In this document: positions 42,511 through 54,199 of the stretch, piece by piece
Layout of the letters: each line of letters opens with the position of its first letter
Numbering within the stretch: the stretch's first letter is position 1
Notes under the pieces: generated by a model
The model's input: only the letters and a program-made list of their open reading frames with translations
Database searches by the model: none
What the model was told of the DNA's origin: nothing
Origin: Pseudovibrio sp. JCM 19062
GTDB taxonomy: Bacteria > Pseudomonadota > Alphaproteobacteria > Rhizobiales > Stappiaceae
DNA: 64,000 nt
Assembly: GCA_001310715.1 (NCBI GenBank)
Contig: BAXV01000004.1
Location: 1 to 64,000, forward strand
Direction: 5' to 3'
Made by a program: the position numbers and the translations under genes

Positions 42511-43500
42511 CTAGGCTGTTTTTGAACTGGAGTTTTTTTTCTCCCAGTCCAGCGCGTGCTTTACGATGGTCGACAGGTCATCAAATTGGGGCTTCCAGTC
42601 CAGGTTGCTCATGATTTTTGAGTTGTCTGCGACAACCTTTGGAGAGTCGCCTGCACGTCGTGGTTCCTGCCTGACTTCAAAGTCAACTCCGGACACCGCC
42701 TTCACTGCGTCAATCACCTGCAACACAGAATAGCCGTCACCGTAGCCGGCATTCATCACGATGCTGTCACCGCCGTCCCGCAGGCGTTTGAGGGCGAGAT
42801 AGTGGGCGCTGGCGAGGTCCGAGACGTGGATGTAATCGCGCACTCCAGTGCCGTCGGGTGTGTCAAAGTCATCGCCGAAGACACCCAGGTGGGTGCGCTT
42901 GCCAAGTACGGCTTCGCTGGCCACTTTGATCAGGTGCGTGGCGTTTTGGGTTGATTGTCCTGTCCGGCCTTCCGGATCGGCGCCTGCGACATTGAAATAG
43001 CGTAGGGCGGTGTATTTGAAGTCATGCGCTGCTGCGGTATCACGCAGCATAAGTTCTGTCATGAGCTTCGAAGTTCCGTAAGGGCTTAAGGGGCTTAGGG
43101 GCGCATCCTCAGAAACTGGAATAACTTTTGGGTCGCCGTAGACAGCCGCAGTGGAAGAGAAAATGAAGTGCTTGATACCGTTTTTAACGCAGGCGTCAAT
43201 CAGCGTGCGTGAGGCTGCTGTGTTATTTTCGTAATATTTCAATGGGTTGGAAACGGATTCTGGCACGATGATTGAGCCGGCAAAGTGGATAACCGCAGAA
43301 ATGTCGTGGTTGCGGAAAATAGTCTGAAGCAGATCCAGATCGGTGATCTCACCCTGATAAAGCTTAGCGGCTTGTGGGATTGCCCAATCAAAGCCGGTGG
43401 ACAGGTTGTCGATGACAACGAAGTCCTCTGCGGCATCGTGAAGGCACCATGTCATGTGGCTTCCGATATATCCGCAGCCGCCTGTTACGAGTATGGTCAT
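42511..43500 (-). CDS. galE: UDP-glucose 4-epimerase
   Basis: 329 residues, intact. Short-chain dehydrogenase fold: NAD motif VTGGCGYIGSH, catalytic Ser/Tyr/Lys in FSSTAAVYGD and SPYGTSK. It interconverts UDP-glucose and UDP-galactose for surface polysaccharides. It stands alone, on the minus strand. Confidence 0.93.
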   Translation of the reverse strand: MTILVTGGCGYIGSHMTWCLHDAAEDFVVIDNLSTGFDWAIPQAAKLYQGEITDLDLLQTIFRNHDISAVIHFAGSIIVPESVSNPLKYYENNTAASRTLIDACVKNGIKHFIFSSTAAVYGDPKVIPVSEDAPLSPLSPYGTSKLMTELMLRDTAAAHDFKYTALRYFNVAGADPEGRTGQSTQNATHLIKVASEAVLGKRTHLGVFGDDFDTPDGTGVRDYIHVSDLASAHYLALKRLRDGGDSIVMNAGYGDGYSVLQVIDAVKAVSGVDFEVRQEPRRAGDSPKVVADNSKIMSNLDWKPQFDDLSTIVKHALDWEKKNSSSKTA

Positions 43501-43584
43501 TGTCTGCTCCGCGAGTCTTAATATGGATATCCGTCATAGAGTGCTTGCGAGCTGATCTCCATGAAAAAAAAGAAATGATCCTGA

Positions 43585-44515
43585 TTACTTGCCCTCAATA
43601 ATCTGACGGCTCTTTGCTGCTTGAACTTCGAGGAATATGCGCCCTATCAGGGGCTGGGATCGTTTGATGGTATCTTCCAGTGAGAAGATGACCTCTTCGA
43701 CAGCGCCTGCGGTAAGACTGTCTTCAAAGTCAAGCGAGGCAGCCAAAAGAACGTCATTAGGGCCAAGGTGGAGCGTGCGGATTTCGTTGACGCCGGTGAC
43801 GGCTGCCGGTTCCAGCAAAATCTCGCGTACGGAGCGACGAGCTCATCTGAGGCGCTTTCGCCGATGAGGAGACCTTTGGTTTCAAGTGCCAGAGCAAACG
43901 CTGTGCCTGCGAGAATGAGGCCGATTACAACGGAGGCAGCGCCGTCGAGCCATGCAATACCGAAGGTTTGAGCGCCGTAGATGCCTGCAAGGGCAACAAG
44001 CAGGCCGAGCATTGCAGCTGTGTCTTCAAAAAGAACCGTGAAAACGTTGGGTCTTTGCTGTCACGCACGGCTGTCAGGAATGGGCGCGTGCCCTGTGTTC
44101 TTCTGAATTCTTTAAAGGCGACCGTCCATGCCCAGCCTTCAAAAATGATCGCGAGCCCAAGAACGACGTAGGCAATCACGGCGGATTCAATGGGGTGAGG
44201 ATGGATGATCTTCTGGATGCCTTCATAAAGCGAGATACCTGCGCCAACAGCGAAGATCATTATGCAACGACGAACGCCCAGAAGTAGATCTCCGAGCCAT
44301 AGCCAAAGGGGTGCTTTTTGTCTGCAGGTTTTTCTGCGCGCTTCATGCCCAGAAGCAGGAGGCCCTGATTGCCGGTATCGACGAGGGAGTGGATACCTTC
44401 GGACAGCATGGCGGCAGAGCCGGTATAGGCAGCAGCGGCAAATTTTGTGATTGCAATGAGTGAGTTGCCGGCAAGGGCGGCGAAAATAACTTTTTTTGGA
44501 GCCGTGGGCAGCCAT
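43585..44515 (-). CDS. Cation diffusion facilitator transporter (SLC30A9-like)
   Basis: About 310 residues in three frame pieces. Membrane helices are evident. The TM2 metal motif is IHSLVD in [20 protein letters not shown], and TM5 has [16 protein letters not shown] in place of the more usual HxxxD, as in the SLC30A9/ZnT9 subgroup. The cytoplasmic C-terminal domain is visible ([20 protein letters not shown]). Frameshifts near 44490 (A run of six read as seven), 44040 and 43840. Zinc or another divalent metal is the probable substrate. Confidence 0.85.
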
Positions 44516-44628
44516 TCGAATCCTCCGTAAAATATAAGGGTGACTTTACGAAGGGGATTGGGGACTGCAAGCCCTATTTCACAATTGGCCTAGGGTGCGC
44601 CCACAAGTGCTGCGGGCGCGGACCAGAT

Positions 44629-45261
44629 TTAGGAGTGCATCTCGATCAGAGAGAAGATGCCGTCTGCAACGAACTGAACCGACAGGGCTGCGAGGATCAC
44701 ACCAAAGAGGCGGGTGATGATCAGCTGAACAGTAGAGCCGAGCAGTTTGTCGATGCGTGCAGCCAGAAGGAACACGAAGAAGCTGAGCACCAGAACGGAC
44801 AGAAGCACCGCGATCAGGCCAACCTGACCTGTAACGCCGGGGGCCTGACCTGCAAGCAGGATGATGGCAGAGATCGTTGCGGGGCCTGCAATCAGTGGAA
44901 TTGCAAGCGGGAAGACAGCTGTCTGGGACAGATCCTCCTGCTCGACGACCTTCTCAGCGCTTTCAGCTTTACGCTTCTGACGATGCTCAAACACCATCTC
45001 TACCGCGATGATGAAGAGCAGCAGGCCGCCAGCGACCTGGAATGCAGCCTGAGAAATGCCGAGAACATTCAGAAGCTGACGTCCGGCGAAGAAAAATGCC
45101 ATGAGCGTTATGCCGGAGATGATCACGGCTTTGATCGCGATCTGGCGCCGCTCGGTGCTGGTGGCACCGGCGGTGACTGCCAGAAAGACTGGTGCCAAAC
45201 CGATTGGATCGATCGTGACAAATAGCATGGCAAATGCATTGATAAGGAACTCAATGAGCAT
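44629..45261 (-). CDS. MarC family integral membrane protein
   Basis: 210 residues, intact. Six membrane helices. IDPIGLAPVFLAVTAG near the N-terminus and FPLAIPLIAGPATISAIILL are typical of the MarC/NAAT family. Function of the family is unclear; it was once linked to multiple antibiotic resistance. It is divergent from gyrA. Confidence 0.9.
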   Translation of the reverse strand: MLIEFLINAFAMLFVTIDPIGLAPVFLAVTAGATSTERRQIAIKAVIISGITLMAFFFAGRQLLNVLGISQAAFQVAGGLLLFIIAVEMVFEHRQKRKAESAEKVVEQEDLSQTAVFPLAIPLIAGPATISAIILLAGQAPGVTGQVGLIAVLLSVLVLSFFVFLLAARIDKLLGSTVQLIITRLFGVILAALSVQFVADGIFSLIEMHS

Positions 45262-45596
45262 CGCGCTTTACCTTGTAAATGGGGTGGTTCTGCTTACGAG
45301 TATAATAGACTCGCAGTTTTGCAAGTGTTGAGTGGGCGCTAACAGACAATGTTATATTTAGCAAGACTGTGATAGGTTTTTGCACTACCTGCAACTGGTG
45401 TGGTATTTTTATGCGCTGAAGCGATGCTTTTAAGCAACTAAACCGCGTAGAAAGCCCTAATGAGTAGCTATGGATAAGGCCCTGAAGTAAGGTAGTTGTT
45501 ATTAGCTGTCTTTTGAGGTCTTATGGCGTTTGGTTCTACGCTTTGAATCGGCTATAACGAATAAGAATTCTGACTTAAAATTGATGAGAATAATCC
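45262..45596. other. Intergenic region before gyrA
   Basis: 335 bases between divergent marC and gyrA. It is AT-rich and no ORF is convincing. It should hold the gyrA promoter, but no clear consensus is identifiable by eye. Confidence 0.4.
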
Positions 45597-48394
45597 TTGG
45601 CAGATCAGGACTTAAGCACACCACCAGGTGGCCTACCTAGCGACATTCGGCCCGTCTCTATCACAGATGAAATGAAGCGCAGCTATCTCGATTACGCGAT
45701 GAGCGTGATCGTGAGCCGTGCGCTTCCCGATGTTCGTGATGGTTTGAAGCCGGTTCACCGCCGTATTCTGTATTCTATGCATGAAAACGGATATGAGTGG
45801 AATAAGCCCTACCGTAAATCCGCCCGCGTCGTTGGTGACGTGATGGGTAAGTATCACCCTCATGGTGATAGTGCGATTTACGATGCTCTTGTTCGAATGG
45901 CGCAGGACTTTTCCATGCGCCTGCCACTCATTAACGGGCAGGGTAACTTTGGCTCGGTTGATGGCGACCGTGCAGCGGCGATGCGTTACACAGAGTGTCG
46001 CCTCGAAAAAGTTGCTCAGACACAGCTTTCCGATATCGACAAAGATACCGTGAACTTCAACGAGAACTACGATGGTTCTGAGACAGAACCTGAAGTTCTC
46101 CCGGCACGTTACCCAAACCTTCTGGTAAACGGTGCCGGTGGTATCGCCGTTGGTATGGCGACCAACATTCCACCGCATAACATGGGTGAGGTGATTGACG
46201 GCACGATCGCAATGATCGAACGGCCTGAAATTACTCTGCCAGAGCTGATGGAAATCATTCCGGGCCCGGATTTTCCGACCGGTGGTATCATTCTTGGCCG
46301 CGCTGGCATTAAGTCGGCATATGAGACCGGACGTGGTTCCGTTCTTATGCGCAGCCGGGTTGAGACTGAAGAAATTCGCTCGGGCCGTATGGCTTTGATT
46401 GTCACTGAAATCCCTTATCAGGTGAATAAGTCCTCTATGATCGAAAAGATCGCAGAGCTTGTTCGTGAAAAGCGGATCGAGGGCATCTCTGACATTCGTG
46501 ATGAATCTGATCGTCGCGGCATGCGCGTTGTTATCGAGTTGAAGCGTGATGCTGTTCCGGATGTTATCCTGAACCAGCTCTATCGTTATTCCCAGCTTCA
46601 GCAGAGCTTTGGCTGTAACGTGGTTGCTTGAATGGTGGCCGCCCTGAGCAGCTTGCCTTGAAGGACATGCTCAAAGCCTTTATCGCGTTCCGTGAAGAGG
46701 TTATTGGCCGCCGTACACGCTTCCTGCTGTCCAAAGCACGCGATCGTGCACATGTGCTGGTTGGTCTGGCTGTTGCAACTGCAAACATCGATGATGTCAT
46801 TCATCTGATCCGCACAGCACCGGACCCAGCGACCGCGCGTCGCCAGCTGATGGAACGTAACTGGCCTGCAAAAGACATTGAACCGCTTATTCAGCTGATT
46901 GATGATCCGCGTTACGCCATTCAGGAAGACGGGACATTCAAGCTTTCTGAAGATCAGGCTCGGGCTATTCTGGAGCTACGCTTGCAGCGTCTGACTGCTA
47001 TTGGTCGTGACGAAATTAGCGATGAACTCGATAAGCTTGCTGCTGAGATCAAAGACTATCTGGATATTCTGCGCAGCCGTGAGCGTATTCTGGAGATTGT
47101 TCGCACTGAGCTGGAAGAAGTTCGTGACGAGTTTGCGACACCGCGCCGGACCGAGATTACTGATGGCGGCGGAGATCTGGATGATGAAGACCTGATCCAG
47201 CGCGAAGATATGGTTGTGACCGTATCTCACACCGGCTACATCAAGCGTGTTCCTCTGGATACTTACCGTGCGCAGCGTCGTGGTGGTAAGGGCCGTTCTG
47301 GCATGCGGACGAAGGACGAAGACTTTGTAACTCGTCTGTTTGTTGCCAACACGCATACGCCGGTTCTGTTTTTCTCGTCTCGCGGTATTGCCTACAAGAT
47401 GAAAGTCTGGCGTTTGCCACTGGCAAGCCCGCAGGCACGCGGAAATGCGCTGGTCAACATGCTGCCATTGGAGCAGGGTGAGCGTATCACTTCTATTCTG
47501 CCGCTTCCTGAAAATGAGGAAACATGGGCAGAGTTGGACGTGATGTTCGCGACCAAGCGCGGCACCATCCGCCGGAACAAGCTTTCCGACTTCGCTCAGA
47601 TCAACAAGAACGGCAAGATCGCCATGAAGTTGGAAGAGGGCGATGGTATCGTCAACGTGATGACTTCAACAGAAGACGATGACGTTCTGCTGACCACCGC
47701 AGCGGGCATGTGCATTCGCTTCCCGGCAACAGATGTTCGCGTGTTCTCTGGCCGTAATTCGGTTGGTGTGCGCGGGATCAACCTTGCTGAAGGTGATCAC
47801 GTCATCTCCATGACGATTCTGGGGCACTTCGAGTGTGATTCCGAAGAGCGGACGGCTTACCTGAAGCTTTCCCGCGCCATGCGCGGTGAAGAGGCTAACG
47901 GGGATATCTCCTTCGAAGAAGCTGGTATGTCTGAAGAGCGCTTTAAAGAAATGGATGGATGCGAAGAGGTCATTCTTACTGTTTCTGAAAAGGGTTATGG
48001 CAAGCGCACCAGCTCCTACGAGTACCGCACCACAGGTCGTGGTGGTAAGGGTATCGCGGCGATGACTGTGAACGACCGTAATGGCCGTCTGGTTGCTTCC
48101 TTCCGCAGTGAAGCCAGTGACGAGATCATGCTGGTGACCAATGGTGGTCAGCTGATCCGTTGTCCGGTCAACGGCATCCGCATTGCTGGGCGTTCGACAC
48201 AGGGTGTGACTGTGTTTAACACCTCTGCGGAAGAGCAGGTTGTTGCAGTGGAGCGTATTAGCGAAGCTGATGATGACGAGAATGCCGAAGCAGAAGGCGT
48301 AGCCGAGGCAGGTGGTAATACCGGTGAGGGTGGCGCAGAGAGCGCAGCTCCGATACCAGAGGGTGACGGCGGAGAGACGCCAAGCGCTGAATAA
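45597..48394 (+). CDS. gyrA: DNA gyrase subunit A
   Basis: About 933 residues after repair of one frameshift near 46628 (a T lost, [11 protein letters not shown]). It starts with TTG at 45597. The catalytic Tyr is in [13 protein letters not shown]. The quinolone region reads [20 protein letters not shown], with the wild-type Ser and Asp equivalent to E. coli Ser83 and Asp87. The GyrA box is [11 protein letters not shown], in the C-terminal wrapping domain. It ends with an acidic Gly/Glu tail. Essential gene. Confidence 0.95.
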
Positions 48395-48404
48395 ATCAGA
48401 GAAA

Positions 48405-48428
48405 GGGAGCCTTGAGCTCCCTTTTTTT
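48405..48428 (+). terminator. Terminator after gyrA
   Basis: GGGAGC (48405-48410) pairs with GCTCCC (48416-48421), followed by seven Ts. Confidence 0.9.
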
Positions 48429-48578
48429 GATTCTGAAAGGTTGGAGCGCGTTCCTCATTGGTTTTGGTCGTCAAAAAGTGCTTGTTTCTTGCGAAAGCAA
48501 TGTGCACTGTGCGCCTTAATCTAGAAAATAGAATTCCTGATTGTTCGCTGATTTTGCGAACTGGGAGGTGAGGGGTTT

Positions 48579-49082
48579 ATGAAGCGTATTGCACTGTATC
48601 CGGGGTCTTTTGACCCTATGACACATGGCCATCTGGACATTTTAGAGCAGTCATTGGTTTTGGCTGATGAGGTGGTTGTGGCTATTGGTGTTCAGGCGTC
48701 CAAGGCGCCCTTGTTTTCCTTTGAAGAGCGCGTGGAGCTGATCCGTCTCGCTTGTGAAGAGCAGTTTGGAGTGGAAAACGCTGCGCGTATTCGCACTGTC
48801 TCCTTCACAGGGCTGGTCGTGGATGCTGCGCGGGAGCATGGGTCCAACATTCTGGTGCGCGGCCTTCGCGACTCGACTGATCTCAACTATGAAATGCAGA
48901 TGGCGGGAATGAATGGGGCGATGGCACCTGACATCAAAACTGTGTTTTTCCCAAGTTCTCCAGTGATGCGCCCAATTACGGCTACACTGGTGCGCCAGAT
49001 TGCGAAGATGGGGGGAGATTACAGTTCATTTGTCCCCAAGTGTGTTGAGGCGGCTCTCAAAAAGCGCTTCGAGATTGTTTAA
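48579..49082 (+). CDS. coaD: Phosphopantetheine adenylyltransferase
   Basis: 167 residues, intact. Fourth step of coenzyme A synthesis. Nucleotidyltransferase motif [16 protein letters not shown] with HxGH, then [20 protein letters not shown], both typical. GGGAGGTG lies upstream of the ATG. It follows gyrA, a common alphaproteobacterial order. Confidence 0.96.
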   Translation: MKRIALYPGSFDPMTHGHLDILEQSLVLADEVVVAIGVQASKAPLFSFEERVELIRLACEEQFGVENAARIRTVSFTGLVVDAAREHGSNILVRGLRDSTDLNYEMQMAGMNGAMAPDIKTVFFPSSPVMRPITATLVRQIAKMGGDYSSFVPKCVEAALKKRFEIV

Positions 49083-49252
49083 AAGCAACGCAACAATGAA
49101 GACTGCCTATCTGATAGGGTTAGACTTTTTAGCGCGGCGCGTATATGTGCAATCACGCTTCACCGCTAAATATTGATTTTTATGCGTATCTTTTTTTTGG
49201 AAACCTATTGGGTTTTGGGGGATACGCTCTGGTTAAGACAAGGACAGACAAC

Positions 49253-49786
49253 TTGCTACGTATTTTGACAGCATGTGCGATGGTTCTGGGCGCATTTATG
49301 ATGCCACAGGCCGCAAGCGCTCAAGATCTTGAAAACACGATTTATCTGGACCTGAAGGACGGGCGCGTTGAAATTGCTCTGCGTCCTGATCTTGCTCCTG
49401 AGCACGTTAAGCGCATTAAGCAGCTGACCCGCGAAGGTTTTTATGATGGTATCGTTTTTCACCGCGTGATTGACGGTTTCATGGCGCAGACTGGTGACCC
49501 AACCGGCACTGGCATGGGTGGGTCTGAATTACCGGACCTTGAGGCTGAGTTTTCTCAGGCACCATTTAAGCGCGGCACCCTTGGCATGGCGCGTTCTAGC
49601 AGCCCGAACAGTGCAAACTCGCAGTTCTTCATCATGTTTAATGATGGTGATTGGCTGAATGGTCAGTACACCGTGTTTGGTGAAGTGGTCTCGGGAATGG
49701 ACGCAGTCGACAAAATCAAACGCGGCGAACCTGTTCGTAACCCTGACAAAATCATCAAAATGCAGGTTGCGGCCGACGCCAAGTAA
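49253..49786 (+). CDS. Periplasmic cyclophilin-type peptidylprolyl isomerase
   Basis: Signal peptide LLRILTACAMVLGAFMMPQA followed by ASAQD. Cyclophilin domain with FHRVIDGFMAQTGDPTGTG and NSQFFIMFND. It starts with TTG at 49253 with AAGGA upstream; a longer frame from 49145 lacks a good ribosome site. About 177 residues. It assists folding in the periplasm. A cytosolic paralogue follows directly. Confidence 0.9.
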   Translation: MLRILTACAMVLGAFMMPQAASAQDLENTIYLDLKDGRVEIALRPDLAPEHVKRIKQLTREGFYDGIVFHRVIDGFMAQTGDPTGTGMGGSELPDLEAEFSQAPFKRGTLGMARSSSPNSANSQFFIMFNDGDWLNGQYTVFGEVVSGMDAVDKIKRGEPVRNPDKIIKMQVAADAK

Positions 49787-49832
49787 AGGTTATGTCTGCA
49801 CTCAGACTTATTCTAAGATAAAGGACAGTCCC

Positions 49833-50303
49833 GTGGCTGATATCAAAGATCCAGAAAACACACTGCTGCTGGAAACCACTCAGGGTGACGTTGTTATTGA
49901 ACTGCGTCCTGATCTGGCACCGAACCACGTTGCACGCATTAAAGAGCTAGCTCGTGAAGGCTTTTACAACGGCATCGTTTTCCACCGTGTAATTGACGGT
50001 TTCATGGCTCAGACTGGTTGCCCACAGGGTACAGGTACTGGCGGCTCCGGCAAGAAGCTGAAGGCCGAGTTCAATGATGCGAAACACGTTCGCGGCACTT
50101 GTTCCATGGCTCGTTCTATGGATCCGAACTCCGGTGACAGCCAGTTCTTTATCTGCTTCGGCGATGCGTCTTGGCTCGACGGCCAGTACACCGCATGGGG
50201 TCAGGTTATTGAAGGCATGGAGAACGTTGACAAGATCAAACGCGGTGAGCCTGTTTCCAACCCGGACAAGATCGTATCTTTGAAGGTTGCAGCTGACGCT
50301 TAA
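49833..50303 (+). CDS. ppiB: Cytosolic cyclophilin-type peptidylprolyl isomerase
   Basis: 156 residues, intact, no signal. It starts with GTG at 49833 with AAGGACAG upstream. FHRVIDGFMAQTGCPQGTGTGG and DSQFFICFGD match PpiB. It is closely similar to the preceding secreted isomerase, which suggests an old tandem duplication with one copy gaining a signal peptide. Confidence 0.93.
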   Translation: MADIKDPENTLLLETTQGDVVIELRPDLAPNHVARIKELAREGFYNGIVFHRVIDGFMAQTGCPQGTGTGGSGKKLKAEFNDAKHVRGTCSMARSMDPNSGDSQFFICFGDASWLDGQYTAWGQVIEGMENVDKIKRGEPVSNPDKIVSLKVAADA

Positions 50304-50325
50304 TTGCCAGCGTACTGAGATTTTG

Positions 50326-50355
50326 AAAGGGCCCGGCGGTTTGCCGGGCCTTTTT
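50326..50355 (+). terminator. Terminator after the cyclophilin pair
   Basis: GGCCCGGC (50330-50337) pairs with GCCGGGCC (50343-50350), followed by five Ts. Confidence 0.9.
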
Positions 50356-50575
50356 ATTTGGGCAATGCAAATGGACGCAGTGCCCGCGTAAACATGTTGA
50401 CCTATAACGCTTCAGAGGGTATCCCCCACTTGCTTCAAGCGTCTGGCTGCGGGACAGGTGACAGCAAGGCCTTACAGCAAAGGCGTTTTGGGCAATAATT
50501 CCAATAAGACAGCTCGTTCATGGCGACCACAATTCGTGCGGCGCTAAGGTTCTGTTTTGTAAAGCTGGATACCCT

Positions 50576-51661
50576 ATGCTGGTTGATGATTTTGATTTCG
50601 ATCTGCCGCCGGAAAACATTGCGCTCCGCCCGGCAGTTCCGCGTGACAGTTCACGCCTGTTGGTGGTGCGGCCAGATGGCGAGCAGCTGCTGACAGATGA
50701 TCAGGTGCTGTCTCTGCCTGATCTGTTGGAGTCGGGTGATGCGCTCGTCTTCAACGACACAAAGGTAATTCCTGCTCAATTGCTCGGCTTTCGTACACGT
50801 GATGGTGTGACGGCAAAAGTTGGTGTGACGCTGCACCAACGGGCCAGCGCCAAAGAATGGCGTGCTTTTGTTCGCCCGGCAAAGAAGCTGAAGGTTGGTG
50901 ATACGGTCCGCTTCGCTTTTGATGAAGAAAGCAAGGAGGCTACAGAGCTTTCTGCCGTGGTGACGGAAAAGTCCGAGGCTGGTGATATCCTGTTTGAGTT
51001 TGGCCGTTCTGCTGGCGAGCTGGATGCCGCTATTGCGCAAGTGGGACATATTCCCTTGCCGCCCTACATTGCGGCAAAGCGGGCTGAGGATGAGCAGGAC
51101 CGTCAGGATTATCAGACCATCTACGCCAAACACGATGGTGCAGTGGCAGCTCCCACGGCAGGTTTGCATTTTACTGATCGTCTGTTTGATGCCCTCAAAG
51201 AACGCGGTGTCGAAAAGCATTTCGTAACGCTTCATGTGGGGGCAGGCACGTTTTTGCCGGTGAAGGCTGACCGCACTGAAGACCATAAGATGCACTATGA
51301 GTATGGTGAAATCAGTGAGGAAACGGCTGCTGCGCTGAATGCAGTACGCGCGCGTGGAAACAAGATTGTTTCTGTGGGAACGACCTCACTGCGTATCTTG
51401 GAAAGTGCTGTCACTGAAGATGGGGTGATTGCTCCGATCTCCCAGAGCACGGATATCTTTATTACGCCGGGCTACGAGTTCAAAGCCATTGACGCGCTGA
51501 TGACCAACTTCCACCTGCCGCGCTCCACGCTGTTTATGCTTGTGAGTGCGCTGAGCGGTATGGATGAGATGCGCTCTGCTTATGAACATGCCATCAGCTC
51601 TGGCTACCGTTTTTACAGTTATGGGGACAGCTCTTTGCTGTTCAAGAAGGCTTCAAAATGA
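50576..51661 (+). CDS. queA: S-adenosylmethionine:tRNA ribosyltransferase-isomerase
   Basis: 361 residues, intact. It transfers the ribosyl group of SAM to 7-aminomethyl-7-deazaguanine in queuosine synthesis. N-terminal [20 protein letters not shown] and central [12 protein letters not shown] and [11 protein letters not shown] are family signatures. It overlaps tgt by 4 bases (ATGA), so the two queuosine genes are coupled. Confidence 0.96.
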   Translation: MLVDDFDFDLPPENIALRPAVPRDSSRLLVVRPDGEQLLTDDQVLSLPDLLESGDALVFNDTKVIPAQLLGFRTRDGVTAKVGVTLHQRASAKEWRAFVRPAKKLKVGDTVRFAFDEESKEATELSAVVTEKSEAGDILFEFGRSAGELDAAIAQVGHIPLPPYIAAKRAEDEQDRQDYQTIYAKHDGAVAAPTAGLHFTDRLFDALKERGVEKHFVTLHVGAGTFLPVKADRTEDHKMHYEYGEISEETAAALNAVRARGNKIVSVGTTSLRILESAVTEDGVIAPISQSTDIFITPGYEFKAIDALMTNFHLPRSTLFMLVSALSGMDEMRSAYEHAISSGYRFYSYGDSSLLFKKASK

Positions 51662-52837
51662 CCGAAACACCAATCGAGACACAGCAAGAAACCAAGCCAT
51701 TTTCCTTTAAGCTGCTGAAAACAGATGGCATGGCGCGTCGCGGTGAGATTACCACTCCACATGGTAAGGTCCGTACACCTGCATTCATGCCGGTTGGCAC
51801 TCAGGCAACTGTGAAAGCTATGTATCCGCAGCAGGTGCGTGATCTCGGTGCTGATGTTGTTCTGGGAAATACCTACCACCTGATGCTGCGTCCAACTGCT
51901 GAGCGGATTGCAAAGCTTGGTGGTCTGCACAAATTCATGGGTTGGGACCACACCATTTTGACCGACTCCGGCGGATTTCAGGTGATGTCTCTGTCTGGTC
52001 TGCGCAAAATGACTGAGGAAGGGGTGACGTTCTCTTCTCACCATGATGGCTCCAAACATTTCATGAGCCCGGAACGCTCCGTTGAAATTCAGGGTCTGCT
52101 TGGCTCTGATATTCAGATGCAGCTGGATGAGTGCATCGGTCTTCCTGCTGAGCGGGATGAAGTTGAACGTGCGATGCAGCTGTCTCTGCGTTGGGCGGAA
52201 CGCTCCCGCGCTCAGTTTGAGAAGATGGGTGGGCCGCAAAAAGGGCAGGGCCTTTACGGTATCGTTCAGGGCGGTGATGTGCCTGATCTGCGCATCGAGT
52301 CGGCCCTGCGTCTTGGTGAACTGCCGATGGAAGGCTATTCCGTTGGCGGGTTGGCCGTGGGTGAGCCTCAGGCTGTGATGCTGAAAATGCTGGAAATCAC
52401 GACACCAGCTATGCCAAAGGATAAGCCGCGCTATCTGATGGGTGTTGGCACTCCGGAGGATATTCTGGAAAGTGTTGCACGCGGTATCGATCAGTTTGAC
52501 TGTGTGATGCCAACCCGTGCAGGTCGTCATGGTCTGGCTTATACGCGCTTTGGCAAAGTGAACCTGAAGAATGCACGCCATTCAGAAGATCCACGTCCGT
52601 TGGATAAAGAATCCAACTGTGAGGCGACTTCTCAGCATTCCCGTGCTTACCTGCACCATCTGGTGCGTGTAGAACGAGCTGGCAGCCATGCTGCTGACCT
52701 GGAATAACCTTGCGTATTACCAGTACCTGATGCAAGGCATTCGCGACGCGATTGATGAAGGTCGCTTTGAGGAATTCCGCCAGAAGACCAAGGAAGACTG
52801 GGCTCGCGGCGATCTTGAGCCATACGTCTGGTCATAG
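51658..52837 (+). CDS. tgt: Queuine tRNA-ribosyltransferase (tRNA-guanine transglycosylase)
   Basis: Exchanges guanine for preQ1 at the tRNA wobble position. Catalytic/nucleophile regions are [11 protein letters not shown] and [14 protein letters not shown] frameshift near 52680 hides the true end, [19 protein letters not shown]...LEPYVWS, stopping at 52837. About 393 residues after repair. Four-base overlap with queA. Confidence 0.94.
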
Positions 52838-52861
52838 GTTCGATATTATTGAGAATTTGGC

Positions 52862-52893
52862 GGCTTGGGTGCAGGTGTGCCCAAGCCTTTTTT
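52862..52893 (+). terminator. Terminator after tgt
   Basis: GGCTTGGG (52862-52869) pairs with CCCAAGCC (52880-52887), followed by TTTTTT. It overlaps the end of the convergent dehydrogenase gene. Confidence 0.85.
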
Positions 52894-54178
52894 ATAAGCG
52901 CCAGAGAAGCACGTGTTCAGGTGTTTTCTCTCTTTCCAGCAGGCCGTGTAAGTCGGCGACAAAGACTTTTTCCGCACTCAAATATTGTTCCATTATCTCC
53001 CAAGGTTCTTCATTATCGAAGAAAGCATGGTGCGGGACAGCGAGGATGACAGCGTCACAGTCTCCAGGTGGTGCCTCCTGATAAAGCTCCACGCCCAACT
53101 GCTCTTTGGTGTGCTCCGGGTCAGCCATTGGGTCGACTGCGAAAATATGAGCGCCAAAACGTTCCAGTTCTCTGATTAAGTCGATCACCTTGGAGTTTCT
53201 GGTGTCGGGAACATTGGCCTTGTAGGTGATGCCCAGAACCGCAATGCGTGGCGGCATGGGGCGGGCCAGTTTTACACATCCCTGAATAACTTCAGATGCA
53301 ATGAAGCGCTCATGCTTTCATTGGTGCCTCGCCCTGCGAGGATGACTTGAGGTGAGAAGCCGAGCTGATGGCTTTGTCGGTCAGGTAGTACGGGTCAACT
53401 CCGATGCAGTGTCCACCAACCAGTCCGGGGTAAAAGGGGAGGAAATTCCACTTGGTTGAGGCGCCTTCCAAAACATCACGGGTGTCTATATCCATGGCGT
53501 GGAACAGCATGGAAAGCTCATTCATGAGCGCGATGTTCAAGTCCCGCTGGGTGTTTTCAATCACCTTTGCGGCTTCAGCAACTTTGATTGAAGGGGCCTT
53601 ATAGATGCCCGCCTTGACAATTCTCCCGTAGAGCTCCGCCAATGTGTCTAGAGCTTCGTCAGAACTAGCGGAAACAATTTTGAGAAGGTTGGAGAGAGAG
53701 TGTTTTTTTTGTCGCCGGGATTGATGCGTTCGGGTGAATAACCGATCTGGAAGTCTTTTGGAAATCTTAGTCCTGATTCCTGTTGCAGTAGTGGCACTGC
53801 AATTTCTTCCGTGGCTCCGGGGTAGACTGTGGATTCAAAAACCACGATATCGTTGGGCTTTATGAATGCACCGACAATCTTGGAGGCTTTCTTGAGAGGA
53901 CCTAGGTCAGGCCGCTTGGAAATGTTGATGGGGGTGGGAACGGCGACGATGTGGATCCGCGCCTGCCTTATATCGGGAGCGGAATAGGTGAGTGTTAGAT
54001 TTGGAGAAGAAAGATCTTCTTTGGTGACAGAGGCAGTTCGGTCTTTACCCTCAAGCAGTTCCTGAACGCGGTGACGATCGATATCATAACCGATTGTCTT
54101 GATACCGACTTTGGCCAGAGCACAGGCTACGGGCAGGCCTACATAACCAAGCCCGACAACTGAGACGATTTCTTCCAT
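52892..54178 (-). CDS. UDP-N-acetylhexosamine dehydrogenase (TviB/WbpA type)
   Basis: Oxidises a UDP-sugar at C6 to the uronic acid. N-terminal NAD motif [27 protein letters not shown]; catalytic Cys in [14 protein letters not shown]-terminal domain with [16 protein letters not shown]. Two frameshifts: near 53705, a run of six A read as eight (GDKKHSLSN), and near 53350. Repaired length about 429 residues. The TviB-like sequence favours UDP-GlcNAc over UDP-glucose, but I cannot be certain. Last gene of a galU-epimerase-dehydrogenase operon. Confidence 0.9.
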
Positions 54179-54199
54179 AAAACGACACCTCGGGGGTTC

